64,000 nt of DNA from positions 1,213,001 to 1,277,000 of the forward strand of contig JAILWO010000001.1 of assembly GCA_025698895.1 (NCBI GenBank), in the 5' to 3' direction. Below are positions 24,109 to 32,108 of the stretch, piece after piece. The translations under genes were made by a program, and so were the position numbers. Origin of the DNA: Rhizobiaceae bacterium. Lineage in GTDB: Bacteria > Pseudomonadota > Alphaproteobacteria > Rhizobiales > Rhizobiaceae. Positions within the stretch are counted from its first letter, which is position 1. Each line of letters starts with the position of its first letter. Under the pieces are notes generated by a model, which worked only from the letters and a program-made list of their open reading frames with translations, did not search any database and was not told the DNA's origin.

Positions 24109-25341
24109 CTATTCGGGAACGATCCGCAGCGGCAGCCTGCCCAGCATGCGCATCTGGTTGACCGGCCGGTAGGCTGGCTCCTCGGTCAGTTCCAGTGACT
24201 TGGCGCGCTTGACTAGGGCGGTCAGTATCGCGTCGGCCTCGAGTCGGGCGATCATCTGCCCCACACATTGGTGGTCGGCTACCCCGAAGCCCAGATAGTT
24301 GCCGACCGTCTGCCGGTTGATGTCGTATCTGTCGGGATCGGTCCAGTGACGTGGATCGCGATTGGCCGACCCCAGCAGGACCGTCACCTTGGTGTCCGCG
24401 GCCAGGCGATATTCCCCCAGATGCGTGTCCCCGGTCGTCGTGCGCCATGTGTACTGGAACGGCATGTCCATGCGGATGCCTTCCTCGAAGGCGGCGCGCA
24501 CCTTCTTCGGTTCCCCCTTGACCAGCGCGAACTGGTCGGGATTGCGCGCCAAATGATGCAACGTATGGCCGATCGCGCTGATCGTGGAATCGACCCCGCC
24601 GCCGACGAAGGAGCGCACGATGTTGGAGGCCACGCCCTCTTCGAGCTCGCCGGCGTCCTCGGCCTGGAAAAGCAGGTCGGCGATGGAGTCCGGCACCACG
24701 GAGTGCTTCTGGCAGGCCTCGTCGAACCATTCCAGATAGGGTTCGGCCGCCTTCATCGCCTTGTGGTAGAGTTCGTTGTGGGGGCAGCTCTGGTTAAAGC
24801 GCATCTCGGCGATCGTGAGGGCCGGCTTGCGTTCCAGCTTCACGCCGACCGCGGCCGGAAAGGCCGAGATCACATAGGGTTCAGCCACCTCGTCGACACC
24901 GTCGAACGTGCCCTTGGCGACGATGCTGTCGGCCAGTTCGGCGGCTTGCGTCTCGAAGAATTCGCGCATGCGTCTGATGACGAGCGGCGACATGACGCGA
25001 TTGACCACCGAGCGGATCTGCGTGTGTTTGGGCGGATCGACCTCCTGCAGCCGGCTCGGGATGCGGAACTTTCCGGGCTTGCGGATGTCCTGCATGCTGG
25101 TTCCCGCACTCGTCATGAAGCGCGAATGGTCAGACAGGACGGTTTTGCATTCCTCGTGGCGGCCGACCGCGTACATCTCGTATTTTTCGAGCCACACGAT
25201 CGGCGCGGTCTCGCGCAGGGCGTGGTGCATCGGATAGGGGTTCGTCAGGTTCTCGATGGTCCACGGATCCCAGTTGAAGACCGGCGGTGCGAGCGTGGCT
25301 GCCGGGTCGACGGGCGCCTTTGCGGCTGTCTGCGTATCCAT
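24109..25341 (-). CDS. Cytochrome P450 (CYP199-like), solitary
   Basis: This 410-residue P450 starts MDTQTAAKAPVDPAATLAPP. The I-helix FVGGGVDSTISAIG has Asp-Ser rather than Asp-Thr, like the copy at 15350, which it most resembles overall (EMRFNQS-P-NELYHKAM and NQMRMLGRLPLRI). ExxR is in EEGIRMDMP. The heme loop FGVADHQCVGQMIARLE has Cys359, but the third conserved position (Gly in FGxGxHxC) is Ala-Asp here. It lies between two TRAP binding-protein genes on the same strand. It must borrow the ferredoxin and reductase encoded 5-10 kb away. Confidence 0.92.
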   Translation of the reverse strand: MDTQTAAKAPVDPAATLAPPVFNWDPWTIENLTNPYPMHHALRETAPIVWLEKYEMYAVGRHEECKTVLSDHSRFMTSAGTSMQDIRKPGKFRIPSRLQEVDPPKHTQIRSVVNRVMSPLVIRRMREFFETQAAELADSIVAKGTFDGVDEVAEPYVISAFPAAVGVKLERKPALTIAEMRFNQSCPHNELYHKAMKAAEPYLEWFDEACQKHSVVPDSIADLLFQAEDAGELEEGVASNIVRSFVGGGVDSTISAIGHTLHHLARNPDQFALVKGEPKKVRAAFEEGIRMDMPFQYTWRTTTGDTHLGEYRLAADTKVTVLLGSANRDPRHWTDPDRYDINRQTVGNYLGFGVADHQCVGQMIARLEADAILTALVKRAKSLELTEEPAYRPVNQMRMLGRLPLRIVPE

Positions 25342-25410
25342 TTCGCTGCTCCTGGCGTGATCATGCGGATGCCGTGCCCCGAATGGCGCGGCGACGGCAG
25401 GCGCATCGGC

Positions 25411-26430
25411 TCAGTTGGTGGGGGACGATTCCCGGAACTCGGCCAGAATCTCGGCCGGGTTCTCCACGCCGATCGCAATGGCCTCCTCGATCCATTTCTC
25501 CTCGATCGGAGCCAGGGCTTCCTGGAGCTTGGCCGTCTGCTCGGCGTCGAGCTCGCCGATCGTGTAGCCGGCCTCTTCCATGGCGTCGAAAGCCTCGGCG
25601 TTCTGCTTGGCATAGGCCTTGCCGACCGTGGCGGCGAGCTTCTCGCCGGAGATGGCCAGGATCGCCTCCTGGTCGTCTTCCGAGATTGCGTTCCATTTTT
25701 CCGGATTGATGATGATCGCGTGCACGGTGTTGAAGAAGCCGCCCGGCACCACGGTGAAGGTGTTGAGAAGGTCGAGCGAATTGGCCGACACGACGGTCTC
25801 GGGGATCATCAGGCTGCCGTCGATCGCCCCGGTCGAGAGCATCTCGAACGCCTCGGCCGCCGATTTCAGGATCGGCACCGCGCCCAAGAGGTTCAGCGCC
25901 TCGGTCGCGCCCGCGGCCGCGCTGCGCAGCTTTAGGCCCTTGAAGTCGTCGATCGTCTCGACGATCCGGTCCTTCGTCGCCACATGGCCCGGACTGCCGG
26001 TATAGATGGCGACGACCTCGACACCCTCGAATTCGTTGAACTTGGCGAAATGCTCCATGTAGGTCCGATGAAAGGCCGGTCCGGTCGCGGTCGAGTCGCC
26101 GCCGAACGCCAATTCGCCCATTTCGGAGAGCTTAAAGCGGCCGGGCGTGTAGCCGGTGACGATCCAGCTCATGTCTGCCAGCCCGTCGCGCACCACGTCG
26201 AACTGGCTCTGCGGCGTGCCGACTATCTTGGGCAGGATCTCGACTTTGACCCGGCCTTCGGTGACCTCCTCGATCTCCTCCAGATACGGGACGATCGAGC
26301 CGCCGACATACCAGTGATTCACCGGCAGCCAGGACGAATAGCGGATGGTCACGGTCTCGGCCTGCGCCGCGCTCGCGGCCATGGCGAGCGCGGCGATGCC
26401 GGCGGTCGCCAGTATGAGCTTCTTCAGCAT
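25411..26430 (-). CDS. Orphan TRAP substrate-binding protein (DctP type)
   Basis: This 339-residue exported protein starts MLKKLILATAGIAALAMAASAA with the cleavage site near AQA-ETVTIR, and GGGAGG upstream. It has IRYSSWLPVNHWYVGG, EIEEVTEGRVKVEILPKIVG, GLADMSWIVTGYTPGRF and DFKGLKLRSAAAG. The same blocks occur in the system-1 binding protein, so the two are paralogues, yet no DctQ or DctM gene is adjacent. It likely feeds the system-1 permease with a second ligand (inference). The long open frame to 27369 overlaps an SDR and is not used. Confidence 0.9.
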   Translation of the reverse strand: MLKKLILATAGIAALAMAASAAQAETVTIRYSSWLPVNHWYVGGSIVPYLEEIEEVTEGRVKVEILPKIVGTPQSQFDVVRDGLADMSWIVTGYTPGRFKLSEMGELAFGGDSTATGPAFHRTYMEHFAKFNEFEGVEVVAIYTGSPGHVATKDRIVETIDDFKGLKLRSAAAGATEALNLLGAVPILKSAAEAFEMLSTGAIDGSLMIPETVVSANSLDLLNTFTVVPGGFFNTVHAIIINPEKWNAISEDDQEAILAISGEKLAATVGKAYAKQNAEAFDAMEEAGYTIGELDAEQTAKLQEALAPIEEKWIEEAIAIGVENPAEILAEFRESSPTN

Positions 26431-26483
26431 TAGGAATCCTCCCTGCGGTTGGCCCGTCGGCGCGGAGCCGGCGGGCGGATTGA

Positions 26484-27251
26484 TTACGCCACGTAGGAGC
26501 CGCCGTTTACGTCGACGACGACGCCACAGATGAAGGAAGCCGCGGGCGTGCACATGAGTGCGATCGGCCAAGCCAGCTCGTCCGGCCGTCCGGCACGTCC
26601 GAGCGGCATGAACATCACAGCTGGATCGAAATACATGCCCTTGTTGAGCGGCGTCACGACGAGGCCGGGTGCGATGCCGTTGACGATCACGTTCGATTTC
26701 ACGGCGCGGCGCGCGAGCCATTTGACCAGCGTGTGCAGCCCGCCCTTCGAGGCGGCGTATTCGGCGTAGGAGGGCTCGGAATTCTCGGTCATGATGCCGC
26801 CGTGACGGCCCGCGGCCGAACCGACCAGCACGACATAGCCCTCGCCGCGCTCGGCCATGCCCTCGATGACGCCGCTGGCCAGCTGCAGCGGAGCGCGCAC
26901 ATTGACGCGCATGACGCGGTCGAAATCCTCGCCGGACGCCATGCCCTCCGGCGCGCGAAAGATCGCCGCGCAATGCGCCAGCGAATAATAGGGACCTTCG
27001 GCGACCAGCCGGTCGACGAAGGCGTCGTCGGCCAGATCGCCCTGGCGGGTGACGACCCTGCCGGCCGTCTCCCCAAGCAGCGATAGGGTTTCGCTCGTCG
27101 GCTGGATATCGACCAGCACGAGATTGGCTCCCAGCCCGGCGATGACGAGCGCCGTCTGCTGGCCTATGCCGCTTGCCGCGCCGGTGATCATCACCTCGCG
27201 CCCTGACATGTCGATCCGCGCGGGAAGTGGATGCGTGGATTGCTGGGCCAT
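26484..27251 (-). CDS. SDR-family oxidoreductase
   Basis: This 255-residue SDR starts MAQQSTHPLPARIDMSGREV. It has the Rossmann motif TGAASGIG, the NNAG region replaced by AHCAAIFRAPEG, Ser in LVGSAAGRHGG, Tyr/Lys in YAASKGG and the ending CGVVVDVNGGSYV. CAA in place of NAG is unusual and may mark a distinct subgroup, also seen in the SDR at 10145 (CAG). It is upstream of, and on the same strand as, the orphan TRAP binding protein (53 nt apart), and carries operator copy 6 in its promoter. Confidence 0.88.
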   Translation of the reverse strand: MAQQSTHPLPARIDMSGREVMITGAASGIGQQTALVIAGLGANLVLVDIQPTSETLSLLGETAGRVVTRQGDLADDAFVDRLVAEGPYYSLAHCAAIFRAPEGMASGEDFDRVMRVNVRAPLQLASGVIEGMAERGEGYVVLVGSAAGRHGGIMTENSEPSYAEYAASKGGLHTLVKWLARRAVKSNVIVNGIAPGLVVTPLNKGMYFDPAVMFMPLGRAGRPDELAWPIALMCTPAASFICGVVVDVNGGSYVA

Positions 27252-27308
27252 AAGCCTCGCCTTCGCGTCGTTCCGGCCGGATTAAATCCGTCCAGGTTCC
27301 CGGACGTC

Positions 27309-27327
27309 TGTCCCCGCTTGGGTGACA
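27309..27327 (-). promoter_or_regulatory. Island operator copy 6
   Basis: TGTCCCCGCTTGGGTGACA lies 57 nt before the SDR start at 27251 (minus strand) and touches the stop of the NTF2-like gene. On the minus strand it reads ...GGGGACAGACG, so the AGAC extension again points at the gene. TTTAAT, a good -10, begins 22 nt further on. Confidence 0.55.
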
Positions 27328-27328
27328 T

Positions 27329-27871
27329 TCAGTCGATCGGGCCGCGCCCGAACATCGACAGTTCGGCATAGGACACGTCCTGCGGACCGGGTAGGCTGGG
27401 ACGCAGGATCATGTGCTTGGGCTGGGCGGGATCGGGCGGCGCGGCCTTGCTCTCGAGCAGCCAATCGCGGGTCACGCCGCGATACGCGATCTTCCACACA
27501 CCATTGCGGCATTCGTATCTGTTGAAGGTCCGCGAGCCCGCGCTCACCTCCTCGCCGTTCGGGCGGCGGTGATAGGACACGCGATGCGTCTCGCCCTGAG
27601 CGCGCTCGCCATCGACCTTGTACCACTCGTTCATGACGTAATGGGCGGTCACCTCGAACTGTAGCAGATAGCCCGAAAAGATGTAATCGACCCATTCCGA
27701 GCCCGTGCCTTGCCAGGCCTCGCCGTGGTCCTCGACGCAATCGTCGAAATAGATCGAGCGGATCAGTTCTGGATCGCGGCGGTCGATGCCGCGGCAATAG
27801 GCCATCTCTAGTTCGTGGAGACGCTCCTTGACCAGGAGGTCGCGCAGCGCGGCGGCGGTCTTGTCGTCCAT
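27329..27871 (-). CDS. SnoaL/NTF2-like protein
   Basis: This 180-residue protein starts MDDKTAAALRDLLVKERLHE. It shows LEMAYCRGIDRRDPELIRSIYFDDC, YIFSGYLLQFEVTAHYVMNEW, TFNRYECRNGVWKIAYRGVTRDW, the NTF2-like (SnoaL_4) pattern with the first helix followed by (C)xxID(R)xD. A C-terminal extension rich in Pro and Gly (APPDPAQPKHMILRPSLPG) is unlike the other NTF2-like proteins here. It is divergent from wrbA and has a partial operator copy 61 nt upstream. Function unknown; dehydratase or isomerase is possible. Confidence 0.8.
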   Translation of the reverse strand: MDDKTAAALRDLLVKERLHELEMAYCRGIDRRDPELIRSIYFDDCVEDHGEAWQGTGSEWVDYIFSGYLLQFEVTAHYVMNEWYKVDGERAQGETHRVSYHRRPNGEEVSAGSRTFNRYECRNGVWKIAYRGVTRDWLLESKAAPPDPAQPKHMILRPSLPGPQDVSYAELSMFGRGPID

Positions 27872-27932
27872 GGGATAGGCTCTCACTGTCGAAAATATCG
27901 CGCCGATGATCGACGCGGCGCGTCCGGCGGTA

Positions 27933-27952
27933 TGTCCCTGTCGGCGGGTGCA
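27933..27952. promoter_or_regulatory. Island operator copy 7 (degenerate)
   Basis: TGTCCCTGTCGGCGGGTGCA lies 61 nt from the NTF2-like start and 80 nt from the wrbA-like start. The left arm is good, while the right arm lacks one base of GGTGACA. Its position matches the other copies. Confidence 0.35.
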
Positions 27953-28032
27953 TAGGCGCTTCGCGCAGCCGCTAACCTGGCTGCGGACCGGCGCGCGCAT
28001 GGCGCGCCCTCGGAATCTGAAGGGAATGTGCC

Positions 28033-28656
28033 TTGGCCCGGATCGCGATTATCTACTACAGCAGCACGGGTCATCACCACGCCGTCGCCCGCGCCTACGA
28101 AGAGGGCGCCACTGCAGAAGGGGCCGAGGTCAGGCTGCGCCGCGTGCGCGAACTGGCGCCTGACGCCGCGATCGACGGCCGGCCGGGCTGGCGCGAACAT
28201 TTGGAGGCGACGCGCGATGTGCCCGAGGCCGAACTGGCCGATCTCGAATGGGCCGACGGCTTCGTGTTCGGCACGCCGACGCGTTTCGGGCTGCCGGCCG
28301 CCCAGCTCAAGCAGTTCCTCGACCAGTCCGGCGGCCTGTGGGCCCAGGGCAAGCTCCAGGACAAGCCCGTCAGCGTCTTCGGCGGCGCCGGCAATCCGCA
28401 TGGCGGCCAGGAATCGACGCTGATCGCTCTCAACAACGTCTTCTATCACTGGGGCTCCATCATCGTGCCGACGGGCTACACCGACGCCACGTTGAAGGCG
28501 GCGGGCGGCAATCCCTACGGGGTTAGCTTCACCGCCTCCAAGGACGGCGTGTCCGACGAGGCACTCGAGGCGGCGCGGTATGCCGGACGGCGGCTCACGC
28601 GTTTCGCGTCGGTTTTGGCCGAAGGCCGCGCCCGTCTGGCGAGCGCGAAGGACTGA
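28033..28656 (+). CDS. wrbA: WrbA-like NAD(P)H:quinone oxidoreductase
   Basis: This 207-residue flavodoxin-fold protein begins ARIAIIYYSSTGHHHAVAR, the FMN phosphate loop. It has WADGFVFGTPTRFGLPAAQLK and SGGLWAQGKLQDKPVSVFGG with HGGQESTLIA, the WrbA signature. It should reduce quinones by two electrons and thus limit redox cycling of catechol- or quinone-type intermediates. A TTG start is used: GAAGGGA lies 7 nt upstream and an in-frame stop sits just before it (28018-28020). It leads directly into an SDR gene 5 nt downstream. Confidence 0.88.
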   Translation: MARIAIIYYSSTGHHHAVARAYEEGATAEGAEVRLRRVRELAPDAAIDGRPGWREHLEATRDVPEAELADLEWADGFVFGTPTRFGLPAAQLKQFLDQSGGLWAQGKLQDKPVSVFGGAGNPHGGQESTLIALNNVFYHWGSIIVPTGYTDATLKAAGGNPYGVSFTASKDGVSDEALEAARYAGRRLTRFASVLAEGRARLASAKD

Positions 28657-28661
28657 TCCCG

Positions 28662-29429
28662 ATGACGATGTTTTCTCTGGAGGGCAAGGTCGCCGTGATT
28701 ACGGGCGGTGCGTCCGGGATCGGCGAGGCGGCGGTGAAGCGTTTCGTCGCCGCCGGTGCGAAAGTCCTGATCATCGACCTGCTCGACGACGCCGAAGGCG
28801 GAGCCAGGGCCGCCGAATGGGGCTGCGCCTATCGGCGCGCCGACGTGTCCGCGCCAGACGAGATCGAGGCCGCGCTCGACCATGCCCTCGAGGCTAATGG
28901 CCGCCTCGACGTGCTGGTCAACAATGCCGGCATCGCCATGCACCGCGCTCTTGCCGATGTCGAGCCCGAGCGCAATACCCGCATGTTCGAGGTCAACGCG
29001 CAGGGCGTGATCTACGGCATGTCGGCGGCGGCGCGCCGCATGGGCGAGGGTGGATGTATCGTCAACACCGCCTCGGAAGCCGGGATCGCCGGCATGCCGG
29101 GACTGGTCGAATACGGTGCCACCAAGGGTGCGGTGGTTGCCGCCACCTATAGTGCCGCGATGGAGCTCGGCCCGCGCGGCATTCGCGTCAATGCCGTGTG
29201 TCCGGGCGTCGTGCGTACGCCGCTCGCCGCTGCCAACGCCTCGCGCATCGGCCGTTCGGGCCCCATGGTCGCCGCTCTGGAGCGGCCGGCACGGCCGGAG
29301 GAGATCGCCGCCGTCATCCATTTTCTCGCCAGCGACGACGCGAGCTACGTCACCGGGCAGGCCCTCGCGGTCGATGGCGGCTGGGGCGCGGGAACGACGG
29401 CGCGCATTATCGAAGCCGCGAATCCGTGA
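28662..29429 (+). CDS. SDR-family oxidoreductase
   Basis: This 255-residue SDR starts MTMFSLEGKVAVITGGASGIG. LLDDAEGGARAAEWG after strand 2 (IIDL) suggests NAD preference by the acidic residue. It has LVNNAGIAMH, Ser in NTASEAGIAG, YGATKGA and the ending VTGQALAVDGGWGAG. It follows wrbA by 5 nt and precedes the MFS gene by 106 nt. The substrate is unknown. It is one of nine SDRs in the window, which suggests several alcohol or carbonyl steps in the pathway. Confidence 0.89.
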   Translation: MTMFSLEGKVAVITGGASGIGEAAVKRFVAAGAKVLIIDLLDDAEGGARAAEWGCAYRRADVSAPDEIEAALDHALEANGRLDVLVNNAGIAMHRALADVEPERNTRMFEVNAQGVIYGMSAAARRMGEGGCIVNTASEAGIAGMPGLVEYGATKGAVVAATYSAAMELGPRGIRVNAVCPGVVRTPLAAANASRIGRSGPMVAALERPARPEEIAAVIHFLASDDASYVTGQALAVDGGWGAGTTARIIEAANP

Positions 29430-29535
29430 GTGGTGGATCCGACGCCGCGAGGAGTGCCTTCCCGGTTCTTTCCTCCGGCGGGAACCTGACGATCGCGCGC
29501 GACCCGCGGGCGCGGGTCTGACCGGGGAACAAGGC

Positions 29536-30795
29536 ATGGCCGTTTCGAATTCCGATGCCGCGGTGGCCGCCGGGCATTCGCCCGGCATCCAGTACACCGC
29601 CGCCGCCGCGGTCCTGTTCCTGACGCTGCTCGGCAGCCATCTCGCCACGCCGCTCTATCCCCACTGGCAGGATGTCTTCGGCCTGACGACGGCCCACATA
29701 ACCATGGTCTTCGCCTGCTATCCGATCGGCGTGACGATCGGCCTGCTGTTCGGTGGCCGCCTCGGCGACCAGGTCGGCCGCCGGCCAATGGTTCTGGTCG
29801 GCATTCTCCTGACGGCCTGCTCCAGCCTCGTCTACCTGATGGCTTCGGGCATGGGGCATCTGGTCGCGGCCCGCCTGCTCAACGGTCTCGCGATCGGGCT
29901 CTTGAGCGGACCGGCCGTGGCCGCCATCGTCGAACTGCATCCGACAGGCGACAAGGCCGCCGCCTCACGCATCGGCGCGATCGCGACGCTCGCCGCGCCG
30001 GCCGCCGGGCTGCTGATGGCGACGCTGGTCGTGCATTTCGCCGCCATCGGCATGATCGCCACACTGCCGTTCCTGATCCAGCTTTGCGGTCTGGCGCTCG
30101 CGCTGGGCCTGCTTCTGGTCTATCGAGAGACCCTCTTGCCGCACAACCGCAGGACGTTTGGCGTGGCATCCTTCGCGCCGCAGGGCCTGTGGGTGCCCGA
30201 GGAGATCAGGGCGCCTTTCACCTTCGCTGCGGTGACCGGCGCGCTCGCCTGGGCCAATACCGGGCTCTGGCTGGCGCTCGGGCCGGCGATGGTCTCCGAC
30301 GTGATCGGATCCAATGACGGCCTACTTTCTGGGCTTGCCGTGGTCGGCTTTCTCACCATGGCGGGACTGGTCCAGCTCTTCACGCGCGGCATGGGCTACC
30401 GGCGGGCGATTTCGCTGGGGCTCGGGCTGATCCCGCCGAGCCTCGTCCTGATCTGCGCCACGCTTCTGTGGCGCTCAGGGCTCGGGCTCTTCTGCGGCGC
30501 CGTGCTTGCCGGCATGGCCCAGGGGCTGAGCTGGATGGGATGCTCCGAACTCACCAACCGCATCGCGCCGACCGGCCTGCGCGCCTCCGTCCTGTCGACG
30601 CTCTACATCGCCGGCTATTTCGGCGCGGCCATACCGGTCGTCGCGACGGGCTTCATCGCGGACTGGCTCGGGCTGTTTCCCGCCATTGTGCTCATGGCCG
30701 CGGTGTTCGTCATCTTGGCTGTCGTGCTCCTGCTTCAGAACATGCGTTTCGGGCGTGCCGAATGGTTCGCGCCGCCGCCGCCGCCCGCAACCTGA
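29536..30795 (+). CDS. MFS transporter
   Basis: This 419-residue membrane protein starts MAVSNSDAAVAAGHSPGI; GGGGAACAAGG lies upstream. It has 12 likely transmembrane segments. The loop between helices 2 and 3 is GGRLGDQVGRRP, the MFS signature, and a long central loop (RETLLPHNRRTFGVASFAPQG) separates the halves. The C-terminus ends in a proline run. It may export a toxic intermediate or import an acid; the sequence does not show which. A longer frame from 29050 lies across the SDR gene. Confidence 0.88.
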   Translation: MAVSNSDAAVAAGHSPGIQYTAAAAVLFLTLLGSHLATPLYPHWQDVFGLTTAHITMVFACYPIGVTIGLLFGGRLGDQVGRRPMVLVGILLTACSSLVYLMASGMGHLVAARLLNGLAIGLLSGPAVAAIVELHPTGDKAAASRIGAIATLAAPAAGLLMATLVVHFAAIGMIATLPFLIQLCGLALALGLLLVYRETLLPHNRRTFGVASFAPQGLWVPEEIRAPFTFAAVTGALAWANTGLWLALGPAMVSDVIGSNDGLLSGLAVVGFLTMAGLVQLFTRGMGYRRAISLGLGLIPPSLVLICATLLWRSGLGLFCGAVLAGMAQGLSWMGCSELTNRIAPTGLRASVLSTLYIAGYFGAAIPVVATGFIADWLGLFPAIVLMAAVFVILAVVLLLQNMRFGRAEWFAPPPPPAT

Positions 30796-30798
30796 GCC

Positions 30799-30818
30799 TG
30801 TCCCCGGACCGGAGGACA
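30799..30818 (+). promoter_or_regulatory. Island operator copy 8
   Basis: TGTCCCCGGACCGGAGGACA, followed by GAC, lies 66 nt before the CoA-transferase start and just after the MFS stop. TATCAG begins 21 nt after the repeat (30840). AGAC points to the CoA-transferase gene. Confidence 0.55.
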
Positions 30819-30884
30819 GACCCGCGGCCGGGCGCGGCCTATCAGTCGCCCTGTCCCGACAATGTGGAGAAAACCGGAACTTCC

Positions 30885-32108
30885 ATGAGCGGCAGTACCT
30901 CATTCGGTCCCCTGACGGGGTTGCGCGTCCTGGAGATCGGCCATTTCGTGGCCGCGCCTTTCTGCACCCGCATCCTCGGCGATCTCGGCGCCGACGTCGT
31001 CAAGGTCGAACCCCCCGGCGGCGATCCGGTCCGCGATTGGGGCGCCCAGATCGACGGCAATTCGCTGTGGTGGTCCGCCCATGGACGTAACAAGCGTTCG
31101 GTCACGCTCAATCTCAAGGCGCCCAAGGCGCGCGACATCGTGCTCGGCCTCGTGCGCGACTGCGACGTGGTGGTGGAGAACTTTCGTCCGGGCCAGCTTG
31201 AGCGGATGGGGCTCGGCGACGAGGCACTGCGCCAGGCGCGGCCCGATCTGGTGATCGCCCACATCTCCGGCTACGGCCAGGACGGTCCCTATCGCGACCG
31301 CGCCGCCTTCGGCGTGATCGGCGAGGCGATTGGCGGCTTGCGCCATCTCACCGACCATGCCCCAGGCACCTCAGACCTGCCGCCGGTGCGCGTCGGCGTC
31401 AGCATCGGCGACTCGCTGGCCGGGCTTTACGCCGCCTTTGGCATCGTAGCCTCCGTCTGGCAGCGCGATCGCGGCGCCGGCGACGGCCGCGGCCGCACGC
31501 TCGACGTCGCTCTGACCGAGGCCGTGCTGTCGATGATGGAGGGGATGCTCCCCGAATATGGCGCCCTCGGCAAGATACGCCAGCCGACCGGCTCGCGCAT
31601 TCCCACGGCCGCGCCCTCCAGCGCCTATCCGTGCTCGGATGGCAAATGGATCCTGATCGCGGCCAATTCCGATCCGCTGTTCAAGCGGCTGTCGACGCTC
31701 ATTGGATGGCCGACTCTGCCCGACGATCCCAAATTCGCCGACAACCGCGCCCGCGTCGATAATGTCGCTGAGCTTGATTCGATCATCGCCACATGGACGC
31801 GCCAGCTTCCCGTGGCCGAGGTCGGGGCGCGTCTCGGCGCGGCCGACATTCCCTCCACCCAGGTCTATTCCGCCGCCGAATGCGCCGCCGATCCGCAGTT
31901 TCGCCATCGCGGCATGGTGCGCGAGGTCGAGGACCGGCTGCTCGGCAAGGTGCTGCATGCCGGCATCGTGCCGAACATCCCCGACGATCCCGGCGCGATT
32001 CGCTGGACCGGACCGTCGGTAGGCGAACATACCGAGGAAGTTCTCGGCGAGCGTCTCGGCCTCGGCCGCGACGAGATCGCCGCCCTGCGCGCCGAGGGCG
32101 TGGTCTGA
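30885..32108 (+). CDS. CaiB/BaiF (family III) CoA-transferase
   Basis: This 407-residue protein starts MSGSTSFGPLTGLRVLEIGH. Family III landmarks are GLRVLEIGHFVAAPFCTRILGDLGADVVKVEPPGG split across the N-terminus, NKRSVTLNLK, and VGVSIGDSLAGLYAAFG, in which Asp176 is the expected catalytic Asp that forms the acyl anhydride. The family swaps CoA between carboxylic acids without ATP. It overlaps the HMG-CoA-lyase-like gene (TGATG), so the pair likely activates a branched acid and then cleaves it. The acid itself is unknown. Confidence 0.9.
   Translation: MSGSTSFGPLTGLRVLEIGHFVAAPFCTRILGDLGADVVKVEPPGGDPVRDWGAQIDGNSLWWSAHGRNKRSVTLNLKAPKARDIVLGLVRDCDVVVENFRPGQLERMGLGDEALRQARPDLVIAHISGYGQDGPYRDRAAFGVIGEAIGGLRHLTDHAPGTSDLPPVRVGVSIGDSLAGLYAAFGIVASVWQRDRGAGDGRGRTLDVALTEAVLSMMEGMLPEYGALGKIRQPTGSRIPTAAPSSAYPCSDGKWILIAANSDPLFKRLSTLIGWPTLPDDPKFADNRARVDNVAELDSIIATWTRQLPVAEVGARLGAADIPSTQVYSAAECAADPQFRHRGMVREVEDRLLGKVLHAGIVPNIPDDPGAIRWTGPSVGEHTEEVLGERLGLGRDEIAALRAEGVV

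Noticed and set aside
24268-25935. Long open frame (555 codons) on the plus strand
   Set aside because: It lies antisense to the P450 at 24109 and the TRAP receptor at 25411, both with clear motifs. High GC makes such antisense frames common.
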